Part shown: positions 24,366-34,600 of the stretch, piece by piece
Position numbering within the stretch: position 1 is the stretch's first letter
Layout: each line of letters opens with the position of its first letter
NCBI GenBank assembly: GCA_021163295.1
Contig: JAGGXD010000224.1
Location: 1 to 38,647, forward strand
DNA length: 38,647 nt
DNA from: Bacteroidales bacterium
Lineage (GTDB): Bacteria > Bacteroidota > Bacteroidia > Bacteroidales > VadinHA17
Reading direction: 5' to 3'
Notes under the pieces: generated by a model
Told to the model about the DNA's origin: nothing
The model's input: only the letters and a program-made list of their open reading frames with translations
Database searches by the model: none
Translations under genes and position numbers: made by a program

Positions 24366-24446
24366 TACTGGTTACTGGTCCTTAACTTCAAACTTTAAAC
24401 TCTTAACTCTTATATTTTTAACTTTATAACTTTCAACTTTCAACTC
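24366..24446. repeat. low-complexity repeats in the nqrB-nqrC gap
   Basis: GTTACTGGTTACTGG followed by AACTTCAAACTTTAAACTCTTAACTC and AACTTTATAACTTTCAACTTT-type runs. The last part enters the nqrB reading frame, so the repeat codes for its final residues and its TGA stop. Confidence 0.75.
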
Positions 24447-25593
24447 TAACTCTTCGTCTTCTTTTCTTAATATTTGCTTCAATTACATAATGATCAATTA
24501 ACGGGGCAAAAACATTCATCAGCAATATTGCAAGCATCACACCTTCGGGGTATGCAGGATTAATAACACGGATAAGAACAGCTAATAATCCTGTTAAAAA
24601 TCCATATATCCATTTACCATATTCTGTTTGTGCAGCCGTAACCGGATCGGTTGCCATAAATACAGCACCAAATGCGAATCCTCCCATAATCAGATGTTGC
24701 CAGGCCGGGATCTCCATATAAGGATTTACTGCAAAAGCATTAAAAATCAATCCCATAGCAAGCCCGCCTGCAACCATAGAAAACATTATCTTCCAGCTTC
24801 CTATTCCGGTTGCAACAAGTATAACAGCTCCAATCAATATAGCAATAACGGAAGTCTCGCCAACCGATCCAGGAATATTTCCAAGAAACATTTCCCAGGT
24901 TGAAGGTAAATTATCAAATAAACCTGCTGCAGCATTCGCCAGGGGAGTGGCTCCTGAAAAACCATCTATAATACCCTCTCCGTTTTTAAGCCCCTGAATC
25001 CATACAGTATCCCCGGACATCCAGGCAGGATATGCAAAAAACAGGAACGCCCGTGCTGTAAGCGCCGGGTTCAGAATATTCATTCCCGTACCTCCAAAAA
25101 CCTCCTTGCCAATAATAACAGCGAACGCGGTTGCCGTGGCAACCATCCATAAAGGCACATCTACAGGTACGACCAGTGGTATTAAAAAACCTGAAACAAG
25201 AAACCCTTCATTTACTTCATGCCCACGTATCTGTGCAACCGCAAATTCAATTCCAAGTCCGACAACATAGGAAACAACAATGATAGGGAGTACTTTCAAA
25301 AACCCGAATACAAAATTTTCCCATATTGTAGCCTCCATCCCAATAGACAGATTATGCTGATAGCCTGTATTCCACATACCAAAAAGAAGAGCCGGAACAG
25401 CCGCTGCAACAACAATAATCATTGTCCTTTTCATATCAAGGGCATCACGAATATGAGATCCTTTTGTTGTTACTTCGTTTGGAACAAAAAGAAACGATTC
25501 AAAAGCTTCGAAAGTAGAATGTAGCATTGCAAATTTTCCACCTTTCGAAAAGTGTGGTTTGATTTTATCAACAAATTTTCTTAATGACTTCAT
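24433..25593 (-). CDS. nqrB: Na+-NQR subunit B (covalent FMN)
   Basis: 386 residues, about ten membrane helices. It is the membrane core subunit that carries covalent FMN and riboflavin and couples electron flow to Na+. The FMN site is DGFSGATPLANA (residues 210-221), acceptor T216. Further family marks are HEVNEGFLVSGFLIPL (about 125-140), GKEVFGGTGMNILNPAL (about 162-178) and MATDPVTAAQTEYGKW near residue 316. It lies 18 bases after nqrA. The C-terminus (RRRRVRVES) is generated partly by an intergenic repeat. Confidence 0.96.
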   Translation of the reverse strand: MKSLRKFVDKIKPHFSKGGKFAMLHSTFEAFESFLFVPNEVTTKGSHIRDALDMKRTMIIVVAAAVPALLFGMWNTGYQHNLSIGMEATIWENFVFGFLKVLPIIVVSYVVGLGIEFAVAQIRGHEVNEGFLVSGFLIPLVVPVDVPLWMVATATAFAVIIGKEVFGGTGMNILNPALTARAFLFFAYPAWMSGDTVWIQGLKNGEGIIDGFSGATPLANAAAGLFDNLPSTWEMFLGNIPGSVGETSVIAILIGAVILVATGIGSWKIMFSMVAGGLAMGLIFNAFAVNPYMEIPAWQHLIMGGFAFGAVFMATDPVTAAQTEYGKWIYGFLTGLLAVLIRVINPAYPEGVMLAILLMNVFAPLIDHYVIEANIKKRRRRVRVES

Positions 25594-25611
25594 TATATTT
25601 TTGAGTATTTA

Positions 25612-26970
25612 TTATCCAAGCTCCTTTTGCATCAGTTCAAACCCGCTTCTTAATATTGATTGAACCTCCGTTTTTGAGGTACAAACATATTCACACAAAG
25701 CAAAATCTTCTTCTGCCACCTCGTATATTCCAAGGTTTTCCATAAGATCAATATCCTCAACAAGAATAGCTTTAAGCAGTTGCATCGGATAAATATCCAT
25801 GGGCAATACCTTCTCGTATTGTCCTGTTAAAACGAAAGCCCTTCTGCCACCTTGCAGATTTGTATGCAGTGTATATCTTTTACCTGGAAGAAGAAATGAA
25901 AAGAAAGTCCGTGAACCACTGAATTTTTTCAAACCCGGTAAAGCCCAACCCAAAAACTCATAAAAATCACCTTCGGGTATTACTGTAACCTGTGAATCGT
26001 AGAATCCTATAAAACCCGCATTGGTTATTTTACTGCCGGTAAGAACATTCCCGCTGATATAACGATTATTCCCCTCCTTCACATTATCTTTAAGCAATGG
26101 TTTAACTGAAGCTCCCAGTCTGGTTCTGTAATACCTCGGATTAATAACCTCAGAGCCAGTAAGTGCTACCAGCCTGGTTGGGTTAAAAACACCTTTCTCA
26201 AAAAGTTTTCCTATCACAATCACATCCTGCGCATTAACGGTCCATACTTGTTCCCCTTTTTTCACAGGATCAATATGATTGATCTGCACTCCAACATTAC
26301 CGGCCGGGTGTGGACCCCTGAATTTATGTAATTCAACACCTTCCGTTTTAGAAAAAACATCAGCTGTTGCAAAAACAGCATTTACACTAATATGTATCTT
26401 ACCCGATGTTAATTGTGACAAAACATTTATTCCTGTTTGAAATGAAGCCGCTTCTCCGTTAAGAATAAAATCCAGATCGGGTGCCAGCGGGGCTGAATCA
26501 AAACCCGAAATAAAGATTGCCCTGGGATCATCATCAGGATCAGCAATAACATGAAAAGGTCGCTGCCTGATAAAAGGCCATACTCCACTTTTCAGGAGAT
26601 TATTAACAATCTCCTCCCTGTTCATGGTTTTAGGATCTCCTTTCTGAAAAGTAACAGCTTCGTTTTTGTTGTCTGGCTTTATCACCACCTCAAGTATCCT
26701 TCTCCTTTCACCCCGATTCACAGCCACAACTTTTCCGCTAACAGGCGAAGTAAATAATATATCCGGCTTGTTCTTATCATAAAATAAGGGAGATCCGGTT
26801 TTTACTTCAGATCCGATTTTTACAGATAATTTTGGCAATGGGGACAGACCTGGGAAATCGGGTGGTTTTACAGCATAAAACTCAGAAAGATCAGCCTGAA
26901 TAATGATCTTCTCAGGCTTCCCTTTAAGTTTTATATCCAGGCCCTTTTTAATTCTTATAACCTTGGGCAT
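25612..26970 (-). CDS. nqrA: Na+-NQR subunit A
   Basis: 452 residues, cytoplasmic-side subunit of the complex, binding quinone. It starts at ATG 26970 with the usual opening MPKVIRIKKGLDIKLKG; an open frame extends upstream to 27108, but that extension has no family similarity and runs across the promoter. Recognisable stretches are FPGLSPLPKLSVKIGSEVK (abridged), SPVSGKVVAVNRGERR, GFDSAPLAPDLDFIL and FRGPHPAGNVGVQINHIDP (abridged). It is the first gene of the nqrABCDEF-apbE operon. Confidence 0.95.
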   Translation of the reverse strand: MPKVIRIKKGLDIKLKGKPEKIIIQADLSEFYAVKPPDFPGLSPLPKLSVKIGSEVKTGSPLFYDKNKPDILFTSPVSGKVVAVNRGERRRILEVVIKPDNKNEAVTFQKGDPKTMNREEIVNNLLKSGVWPFIRQRPFHVIADPDDDPRAIFISGFDSAPLAPDLDFILNGEAASFQTGINVLSQLTSGKIHISVNAVFATADVFSKTEGVELHKFRGPHPAGNVGVQINHIDPVKKGEQVWTVNAQDVIVIGKLFEKGVFNPTRLVALTGSEVINPRYYRTRLGASVKPLLKDNVKEGNNRYISGNVLTGSKITNAGFIGFYDSQVTVIPEGDFYEFLGWALPGLKKFSGSRTFFSFLLPGKRYTLHTNLQGGRRAFVLTGQYEKVLPMDIYPMQLLKAILVEDIDLMENLGIYEVAEEDFALCEYVCTSKTEVQSILRSGFELMQKELG

Positions 26971-27000
26971 GTTATAGTTTTGATTTAATAAAGTTTGACA

Positions 27001-27030
27001 CAAAAATATACAATTTTTAATTTCCTGCAA
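27001..27030 (-). promoter_or_regulatory. promoter of the nqr operon
   Basis: On the minus strand TTG (27028-27030), a 19-base spacer, then TATTTTTG (27001-27008), which matches TAnnTTTG. It leaves a leader of about 25 bases before the nqrA ATG at 26970. Confidence 0.6.
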
Positions 27031-27068
27031 TTGGAATGGATGTAAACTTGGTATAAAAATTGTTAATG

Positions 27069-27105
27069 TGTTACGAGGTACGAGTTTCGGGTTACGAGTT
27101 CGGAT
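27069..27105. repeat. degenerate GTTACGAG repeats
   Basis: GTTACGAGGTACGAGTTTCG and further variants, related to the exact GTTACGA tandem at 13858-13879. It is followed by a TTACTTTTTACATTTATC-type T-rich run up to 27165. Confidence 0.7.
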
Positions 27106-27139
27106 CACGATTCACTTTTACTTTTTACATTTATCTTTT

Positions 27140-27147
27140 TACTTTTG
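27140..27147 (+). promoter_or_regulatory. possible -7 element inside a T-rich repeat
   Basis: TACTTTTG matches TAnnTTTG and ends 18 bases before the ATG at 27166. No -33 TTTG was seen, and the sequence is part of a low-complexity run, so it could be chance. Confidence 0.3.
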
Positions 27148-27165
27148 TCTTTTATCTTTTTACTA

Positions 27166-28449
27166 ATGAATAAAAAAAAGCACACAATCCTTTTAAGCTT
27201 TTTGATAATCTTTTTTTATCATGGAAAAGCTTCATCCCAGGATTCTCTGTTTTACTCCGGTCATGTTTTTAAGGATGGTATTAAAACGGTTATGCTGCAT
27301 AAAAAAGGATGGGATCTGTCCTACCCTATTCTGAACCTGAACAGTAACGATAAGCTGGTGCTTATTTTTGATGAACTGGGATCGCGAACAGGAAATTATC
27401 AATATACATTTGAACATTGTGATATAAACTGGAATTCATCAAATTTATCTTCTCCGGAATACATGGACGGGTTCCCTGAAAACCAGATTGAAAAATTTAA
27501 TTATTCGTTCAACACAACCGTTGATTATGTTAATTACCAACTTGAATTTCCAAATGAAAATATTCAATTCAGAATATCAGGTAATTATATAATAAAGGTG
27601 TATGAAGATTATGATCCTGAAAAGATTGTTCTTACAAAAAGGTTTACTGTTTCAGAGAACCTGGTTAAAATAAATGCCAGGGCAAAACGTCCATCTGTAA
27701 CAGCAATATATAACGAAGGACAGGAAGTGACCTTTTCAGTCGATCTGAATTCATATCATATCAGGGATCCGTATCAGCAGATCAAAGTAGTTGTTTGCCA
27801 GAATAACAAATGGGTATATGGCAGGACTGATCTAAAACCATCAACGTTCAATAGCAACATACTGGTATTCAGCGATCCAACTACAAATATTTTCCCTGCC
27901 GGAAACGAATACAGGTATTTCGATATTAAAAGTATAAGGTATAAATCTGAATATATTGAACATATCGATTTCATTGATGGCATTTATAATATCGGATTGT
28001 ACCCCGAAAAATCACGGGCTCTGAAAAACTACTTTTATATTCAGGAACTTAACGGCAAATATTATGTTGATGTACAGGAAGGGCAAAACAGGCATACGGA
28101 TGCAGATTACCTCCGGGTATTTTTTTCTTTGCAAATGGACCATCCTCCGGACAAAGCAAGGATATATATATACGGGGAACTTACTGATTGGAGGTGCAAC
28201 AACATGAACAGGATGGTTTATAATATTGATTCAAGATCTTATGAATTAAGTCTCCTCCTGAAACAGGGGTTTTATAATTATGAATATGTTTGTCTGCCAG
28301 AGGGAAAAACAATACCGGACAACACCCTGATTGAGGGCAGCCATTATGAAACCGAGAATGATTATGTGATTTATATTTATTATAAAGACCTGATGTTACG
28401 ATATGACAAGCTAATAGGGGTTGAAATAGTGAATACATTGCATGAATAA
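27166..28449 (+). CDS. DUF5103 / type IX secretion system plug-type protein
   Basis: 427 residues from ATG 27166, which gives a clean signal peptide (MNKKKHTILLSFLIIFFYHG, cleavage near ASSQ); an upstream TTG at 27145 is less likely. The family is known in Flavobacterium as the plug that closes the SprA translocon after substrate release. Typical parts are FDELGSRTGNYQYTFEHCDINW (abridged; about residues 60-80), YMDGFPENQIEKFNYSFNTT (about 89-108) and a C-terminal immunoglobulin-like half with YIYGELTDWRCNN (about 337-349). Periplasmic or outer-membrane associated. It precedes a giant T9SS substrate on the same strand, though many plug genes are unlinked to substrates. Confidence 0.87.
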   Translation: MNKKKHTILLSFLIIFFYHGKASSQDSLFYSGHVFKDGIKTVMLHKKGWDLSYPILNLNSNDKLVLIFDELGSRTGNYQYTFEHCDINWNSSNLSSPEYMDGFPENQIEKFNYSFNTTVDYVNYQLEFPNENIQFRISGNYIIKVYEDYDPEKIVLTKRFTVSENLVKINARAKRPSVTAIYNEGQEVTFSVDLNSYHIRDPYQQIKVVVCQNNKWVYGRTDLKPSTFNSNILVFSDPTTNIFPAGNEYRYFDIKSIRYKSEYIEHIDFIDGIYNIGLYPEKSRALKNYFYIQELNGKYYVDVQEGQNRHTDADYLRVFFSLQMDHPPDKARIYIYGELTDWRCNNMNRMVYNIDSRSYELSLLLKQGFYNYEYVCLPEGKTIPDNTLIEGSHYETENDYVIYIYYKDLMLRYDKLIGVEIVNTLHE

Positions 28450-28612
28450 TTTATTCAATAAATCGATCCTTTTACTTTTTTTCATTAATGCTTATAAACA
28501 TCAGAAAACAATTTAAGCATTTATAGATTATTACTAATTTTATATTTTAGAATTAAGTGCCCTATCCGGAAGCAACTATTTCAATTTTTATACAGTCATA
28601 AATTATAAAACC

Positions 28613-31600
28613 ATGAATATTACAAAATCTTCAGTTTCGTTTCTTTCCAAAATCATAAAAGTCTTATTAGTTATAATATTAGCACTACCATTTAATGGAT
28701 TTTCCCAATCCGTTATCTATGTAAAACATGATGCCGGTGGAAGTGATAATGGCACCTCATGGACCGATGCCTATACCAGTCTGCAATCCGCTCTTGATGA
28801 TGCGGCAAGTGGTGATTCAATATGGGTAGCTGCAGGAACCTATAAACCCTCTAAAGATAAAACAGGGAACAATTCCCCGGCTGATAACCGCACAAAAACC
28901 TTTCAACTGGTTGACAGTGTATCCCTGTTTGGCGGTTTTGCCGGAACAGAAACAAATTTTGAGGAGAGAGACTGGAAAACAAATGAAACAATTTTAAGCG
29001 GAGATATTGGAACTATTGATGATATCTCCGATAACTGCTACAATGTAGTAAGAGGTATTGATCATTCAAGCATTGATGGTTTTACAATTACCCTTGGAAA
29101 TGCAAATGGTCCAACTGCCAATGAAACGAATATGGGAGGAGGCATTTTAAATAAAAATGTTTCAAATGTAAAAATCCTAAATTGCATTTTCAAAAACAAT
29201 AAAGGGATTCAGGGGGCTGGAGTTGCCAATTTTTATTGTTCAGATACATTACTTTTTTCCAATTGTATTTTTTTATCCGATTCTGCCGGTTGTGGTGGAG
29301 CTATAGGCAACTGGGATAATAAAGCAATAATAGAAAAGTGTGTATTTGAAGACAATAAAGCGGATATAGGGAATCACACCCCTGATTGGGGAATGGGTAG
29401 TGCCATTTATAACTGGGGCTCAGGTTCAACTTCTGAAGTTATTAATAGCACTTTTTTGAATAATGAATCTACTATTTCCAATAGTGGAGCTATACATGAT
29501 CGTGGAGTTCATAGTACTGTAAAAAATTCCATCTTTCTGGATAATCCCCCAAATGATTTTTACTCTGTTGGAACCGTATCATATACCTTAACAAATCAAT
29601 CAGGATATGAAGGAAACAATGGAAATATCGCAGGAGATCCTTTACTTTATGAAACAGGTGAAGGGGAATATGAGTTAAACTGGGCTTCGCCTTGTATCGA
29701 TGCGGGAGATCCTGATCCGGCATACAATGATCCGGATGCCAGTCGTAATGATATGGGCGCTTCTCATATCATCTCTTCACCTCAGGTTGATGCTCTTATA
29801 TCAGTTATAGATACTCCTTTACAATCATTTGTTTACGGCAATTATGATGTCTTTGTAACCATGGTAAATCTCGGAACGGATCCGTTAACATCAGCAGCTA
29901 TTGACTGGGAAGTGGATGGAACTCCTCAAACCACTTTTAACTGGACAGGGAACCTGGCAGGGGCCGACACAACAAATTCCTTTACGATTGGAAATTATTC
30001 CTTTGACCAGGGAGACCACAATATTAAGGTCTGGACATCAATTGCTTCCGATGAGTTTCATGGAAATGATACTCTGGATAAGGAAGTCTATGCCTCTGCC
30101 CATATGGATGCAGGTATCGTCTCTCTTGATGACCCTGATACTCTTTGTAGCTTTGAACCATCCACCGATCTGTATGTATCCTTTAAAAATTATGATACAG
30201 ACAGCACTCTGACAAATGTAGATATTGGCTGGACGGTTGATGGCGCTGCTCAAACAACCTATAACTGGTCAGATAGCCTTGCACCCGGGGATACCCGCGA
30301 TTCAATTTTGTTCGAATCGTTTTCTTTTTCACGGGGTAAGCACAATTTTAAAATATGGACAGAAAATCCCAATGGCCATTCAGATGATAACTGTGATAAT
30401 GACACCCTTGAAATAACTATCTATTCCAGGGCATATGACATAGGTGTTAGTACACTGTACACCCCAACCAACCCGGATACAACAGGGAACCAACAGGAAG
30501 TAAATGTGGCTATTAAAAACTTTTCACAGGATTCGGTAATCACCTCGGCAAGAATTGACTGGGATGTTGACGGGACTCCGCAGGTTCATTATGACTGGAC
30601 AGGTTCACTTTCACCGGGAGAAATTTCGGATAGCATCATGATAGGGAAGTACGATCTGCCTGCTAAAGACACCCTTGATTTTAAGATTTGGACCGAAGCG
30701 CCCAATGGTGATACAGACGATTATCATGGAAATGACACTCTATTAAAAGAAATAATTGTAGCTAATCCGTTGTGTGACACATTTACTATAGGAGCAACTG
30801 GTGATTTTCTGACTTTTCAGAAAGCAATCGATTCATTAGTTAACGGTGGCGGTGTATGCGGACCGGTTGTATTCATGGTTGAAACAGGCACATATAACGA
30901 ACAAATAACCATTCCTGAAATTCCGGGAACTTCTGAAAACTATACAATTACCTTCCAGTCTGCCACAGGCGACAGCACAGATGTAACATTATCTAATACA
31001 GGAGGAGGTTATACAGTAACTCTTGACGGGGCGGATTATATTATTTTCAAAAACATGACTATCTCAACAGATGCTTCCGGTACGGTAATTGAATTTAAAA
31101 ATGAAGCTAACTATAACAGTATTATGAATTGCCGTATTTTAGGAGAAGCAGGCAGTTCAAGTCTGATATATGTCAATTATCAAAATATTAACAATATTTT
31201 TTTCGGTAACAGAATAGTAAACGGAACAAAGGGAATACACTTCTATAACGGAAACAGTACAATTACCGGCACTGAAATTAAGGAAAATGTTTTTGAAAAT
31301 CAGTCGGCAGAAGCTATTCACCTGTGGGAAGTAAAAGGAGCAAACATAATTGGGAATACTATTACATCAAATTCTTCCATTAGTGGAATATATTTTTATC
31401 GTTGTGAAGATAATTTTACTATTGAAAAAAATAAAATTTTATTATCAGGCGGAGGAACAGGTATTTATTTTTACTATGGAACAAACAATACCGGCATTCC
31501 CGACAACATTGCCAATAATTTTATATATGTTAATGCTTCTGATGATAGTCATTATGGTATTTATGTTGAAAGTAACAGTAGGGATATAAACTTTTTTAAT

Positions 31601-34600
31601 AATAATATTAATATTACCGGTAATGCCACAGGTAGCTGTAATGTAAATATTCTTCCTATTCAATACTCAACTGTTAAAATAAAAAATAATATACTAGTTA
31701 ATAAAGCAGGTGGAAGGGCTATTAGTTATTATAGTAATAATTCTAATTTTGCTAGTGATTATAATTGTTTTTATTCCAACGGCACCTATCTCATCAACAA
31801 TGAAAAAACTCTTGAAGAACATCAAAGTAGTTCAGGACAGGATATGCATTCCTTTTCCGTAGATCCGCAATTTGTTTCCGATAGCGACCTTCATACATTC
31901 AGTCCGTATCTTAACAACCAGGGCACACTAATTGCCGAAATAACCACCGATATTGACGGAGAATCCCGCAATGGTACAAATCCCGATATAGGTGCAGATG
32001 AGTATGATCCTAAACCTCCTCTTAGCGGCACCTATTCAATAGGACCTTCTGACTTGTTCAAAACCTTCAACGATGCTGTTGATTCATTAATTTCAGTAGG
32101 GGTCGGCGGACCTGTGATCTTCGAGGCAGAAGACGGGACTTATAATGAACAGGTAACCATTCCATGGATAGCCAATTCTTCTGAAACCAATACTATTACA
32201 TTCAAATCTGTAAGCGAAGACAGTACTAAAGTTATACTAACTTATGCTGCTACCGGTGAAAATGATAATTATACTTTGAAACTGGACAAAGCCGAATATA
32301 TCACTTTCAGGGATATTACACTTGAAGCAACCGGAGCAGAGTATGCGAGAATTGTTGAAATTGGTTATAGAACTCATAACAATACTTTTTCAAATAACCG
32401 GTTGCTTGGTGTACTTAACAAGTCAGAATTAGTTTATTCATACAACTCCGGTGATACGTGCAATGTATTTAATAATAATCTTTTTAGCAATGGAATTCGT
32501 GGTATAAATATGACTTCAGGGTACATTACTTATGGACCTGCTATTTCCGGAAATGAATTTATTGATCAAACCGGAGAAGCAATATATTTAAGTTCGTATA
32601 AGAATCCAATAATATTATCAAATTATATATATTCTAATTATACATCGACTAGTATTTTTCTTGACAATAACAGAGATAGAGTTGAAATCGGAAAAAATAA
32701 TATCCTTTTACCAAACGGTGGAAAAGGTATTGAATTGAAATCTGGTCAATGGATAACTACCAGTGATACAAGCCTGATATACAATAATTTCATCTATTTG
32801 AACGCCACTAACACAGGCAATCCGGAATATGGAATCTGTTTGAATATGAATTACCTGGGCGCTAAAATAATATTCAATACAATACATATTACAGGGGATA
32901 ATTCTTCCAGCGCATGTTTATATCATATATATAGTACATATATTGATTTCAGGAATAATAATCTGGTCAATAAAGCTTATGGTTTAGCTATAGGAAATAG
33001 TTATAACCTTTCAATTAGCAATTTTAATAACCTGTTTTCAAACGGCACTAAACTCACTACATATTCCGCCGACCTGGAACACTGGCAAACAACTTACAAT
33101 AAAGATATTAATTCCGTTTCGGTAGATCCATACTTTGTAGTGGATACAAGTCAACATATTTTGAATCCCGTTTTAAAAGGAGCAGGAATACCATTTGTTG
33201 AAGTTACTCAAGATCTTGATGGAGACATTAGGGATGCTCTTAATCCGGATATTGGAGCTGATGAGTTTACTGTATGTGATTCACCCATCAGCGGTACTTT
33301 TACAATTGGCGGAACGACCCCGGATTATGAAACAATGAATGATGCGGTTGAAAAACTGGTTTGCTGTGGTGTGAATGGACCGGTTACTTTCAACATAGCA
33401 ACCGATACCCTGACCGAACAGATCTCAATCCAGGAAATCCCGGGAGCTTCCGGCACTAACACCATTACATTCCAATCGGAAACAGGCGATAGCTCAGATG
33501 TCTTAATTACTTTTACTCCGGTAAATACAAAACTTAATTATACAATCCGGTTGGATGGAGCGGATTTTATAACATTCAAAAACCTTTCAATCTCCTCAGG
33601 AGAGAATTGGGGTAGCGCAGTTCGTTTATATAATGAAGCTACTAACAATCAATTCGTGAATAACAAGTTCTTTTACGAAGGCACAATGACCAGTAGTGAT
33701 GAAAACGCATTTATTTACACATCAGGTAGCCTTGACAGCAATAATGTCTTTGATTCCAACCTTTTTGAAAACGGTTCAATTGGAATTTATATGGATGGCA
33801 GTGCTGCATCCGATTCAATTGCCGGAATACAAATTAAAAATAACATATTTGCAGAAATGGTTCGCCGGGGTGTCTATCTTCAGAAACATAAAAATCTGAA
33901 TATCAGTGGTAATCAGTTCGAGATTTTAAACAGCACCTACAGTTTTGGTTTATGTATAACAAATTCCACCGGTCTGATTTATAATAATTTCATACAATTG
34001 GAAACAACCCATACCGGAAATGGAATTTATCTTTATAATTGTTCAAGTATCCCGGTTCTTCATAACACAATCATGATTACTGGAAATTCTCCATCCTACA
34101 GTCGTTCTCTCTATTATAATACCCCGACCAATCGTGAAATTAAAAACAATATTTTCGTGAATCTAGCTTATGGTAGGGTTATTGCCTGTGATACAGCAAA
34201 TTTTGCCAGCGATTATAATTTGTTATATACTAATGGAACCCGGTTGGTAGAAAACTGGGCAAACCTTAGCGACTGGCAGGTTGCATCAGGTAGAGACCAG
34301 CATTCCGTTTCAAGAAAACCTCAATTCCTGGCGGATACGAACCTGCATACAACAGATCCATGGATGAATAACTGGGGTACTCCAATAGCAGAAGTAACAA
34401 CGGATATTGACGGAGAAGCGAGAGATGCAGTTACCCCAGATGTTGGTGCCGATGAGTTTGACGGGATAATGCCATTTGAAGGTGAATACACTATCGGAGC
34501 TACCGGTGACTTTGAATCATTTACAGAAGCAGTAGATACAATTACACCGGTGGGTATTAGTGGTCCGGTTACCTTTAAGGTGGAAAGCGGAACTTATAAC

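Noticed and set aside
26971-27108. A 46-residue N-terminal extension of NqrA
   Set aside because: It would be translated from upstream of the promoter at 27001-27030, and NqrA normally begins MxKVIxIKKG.
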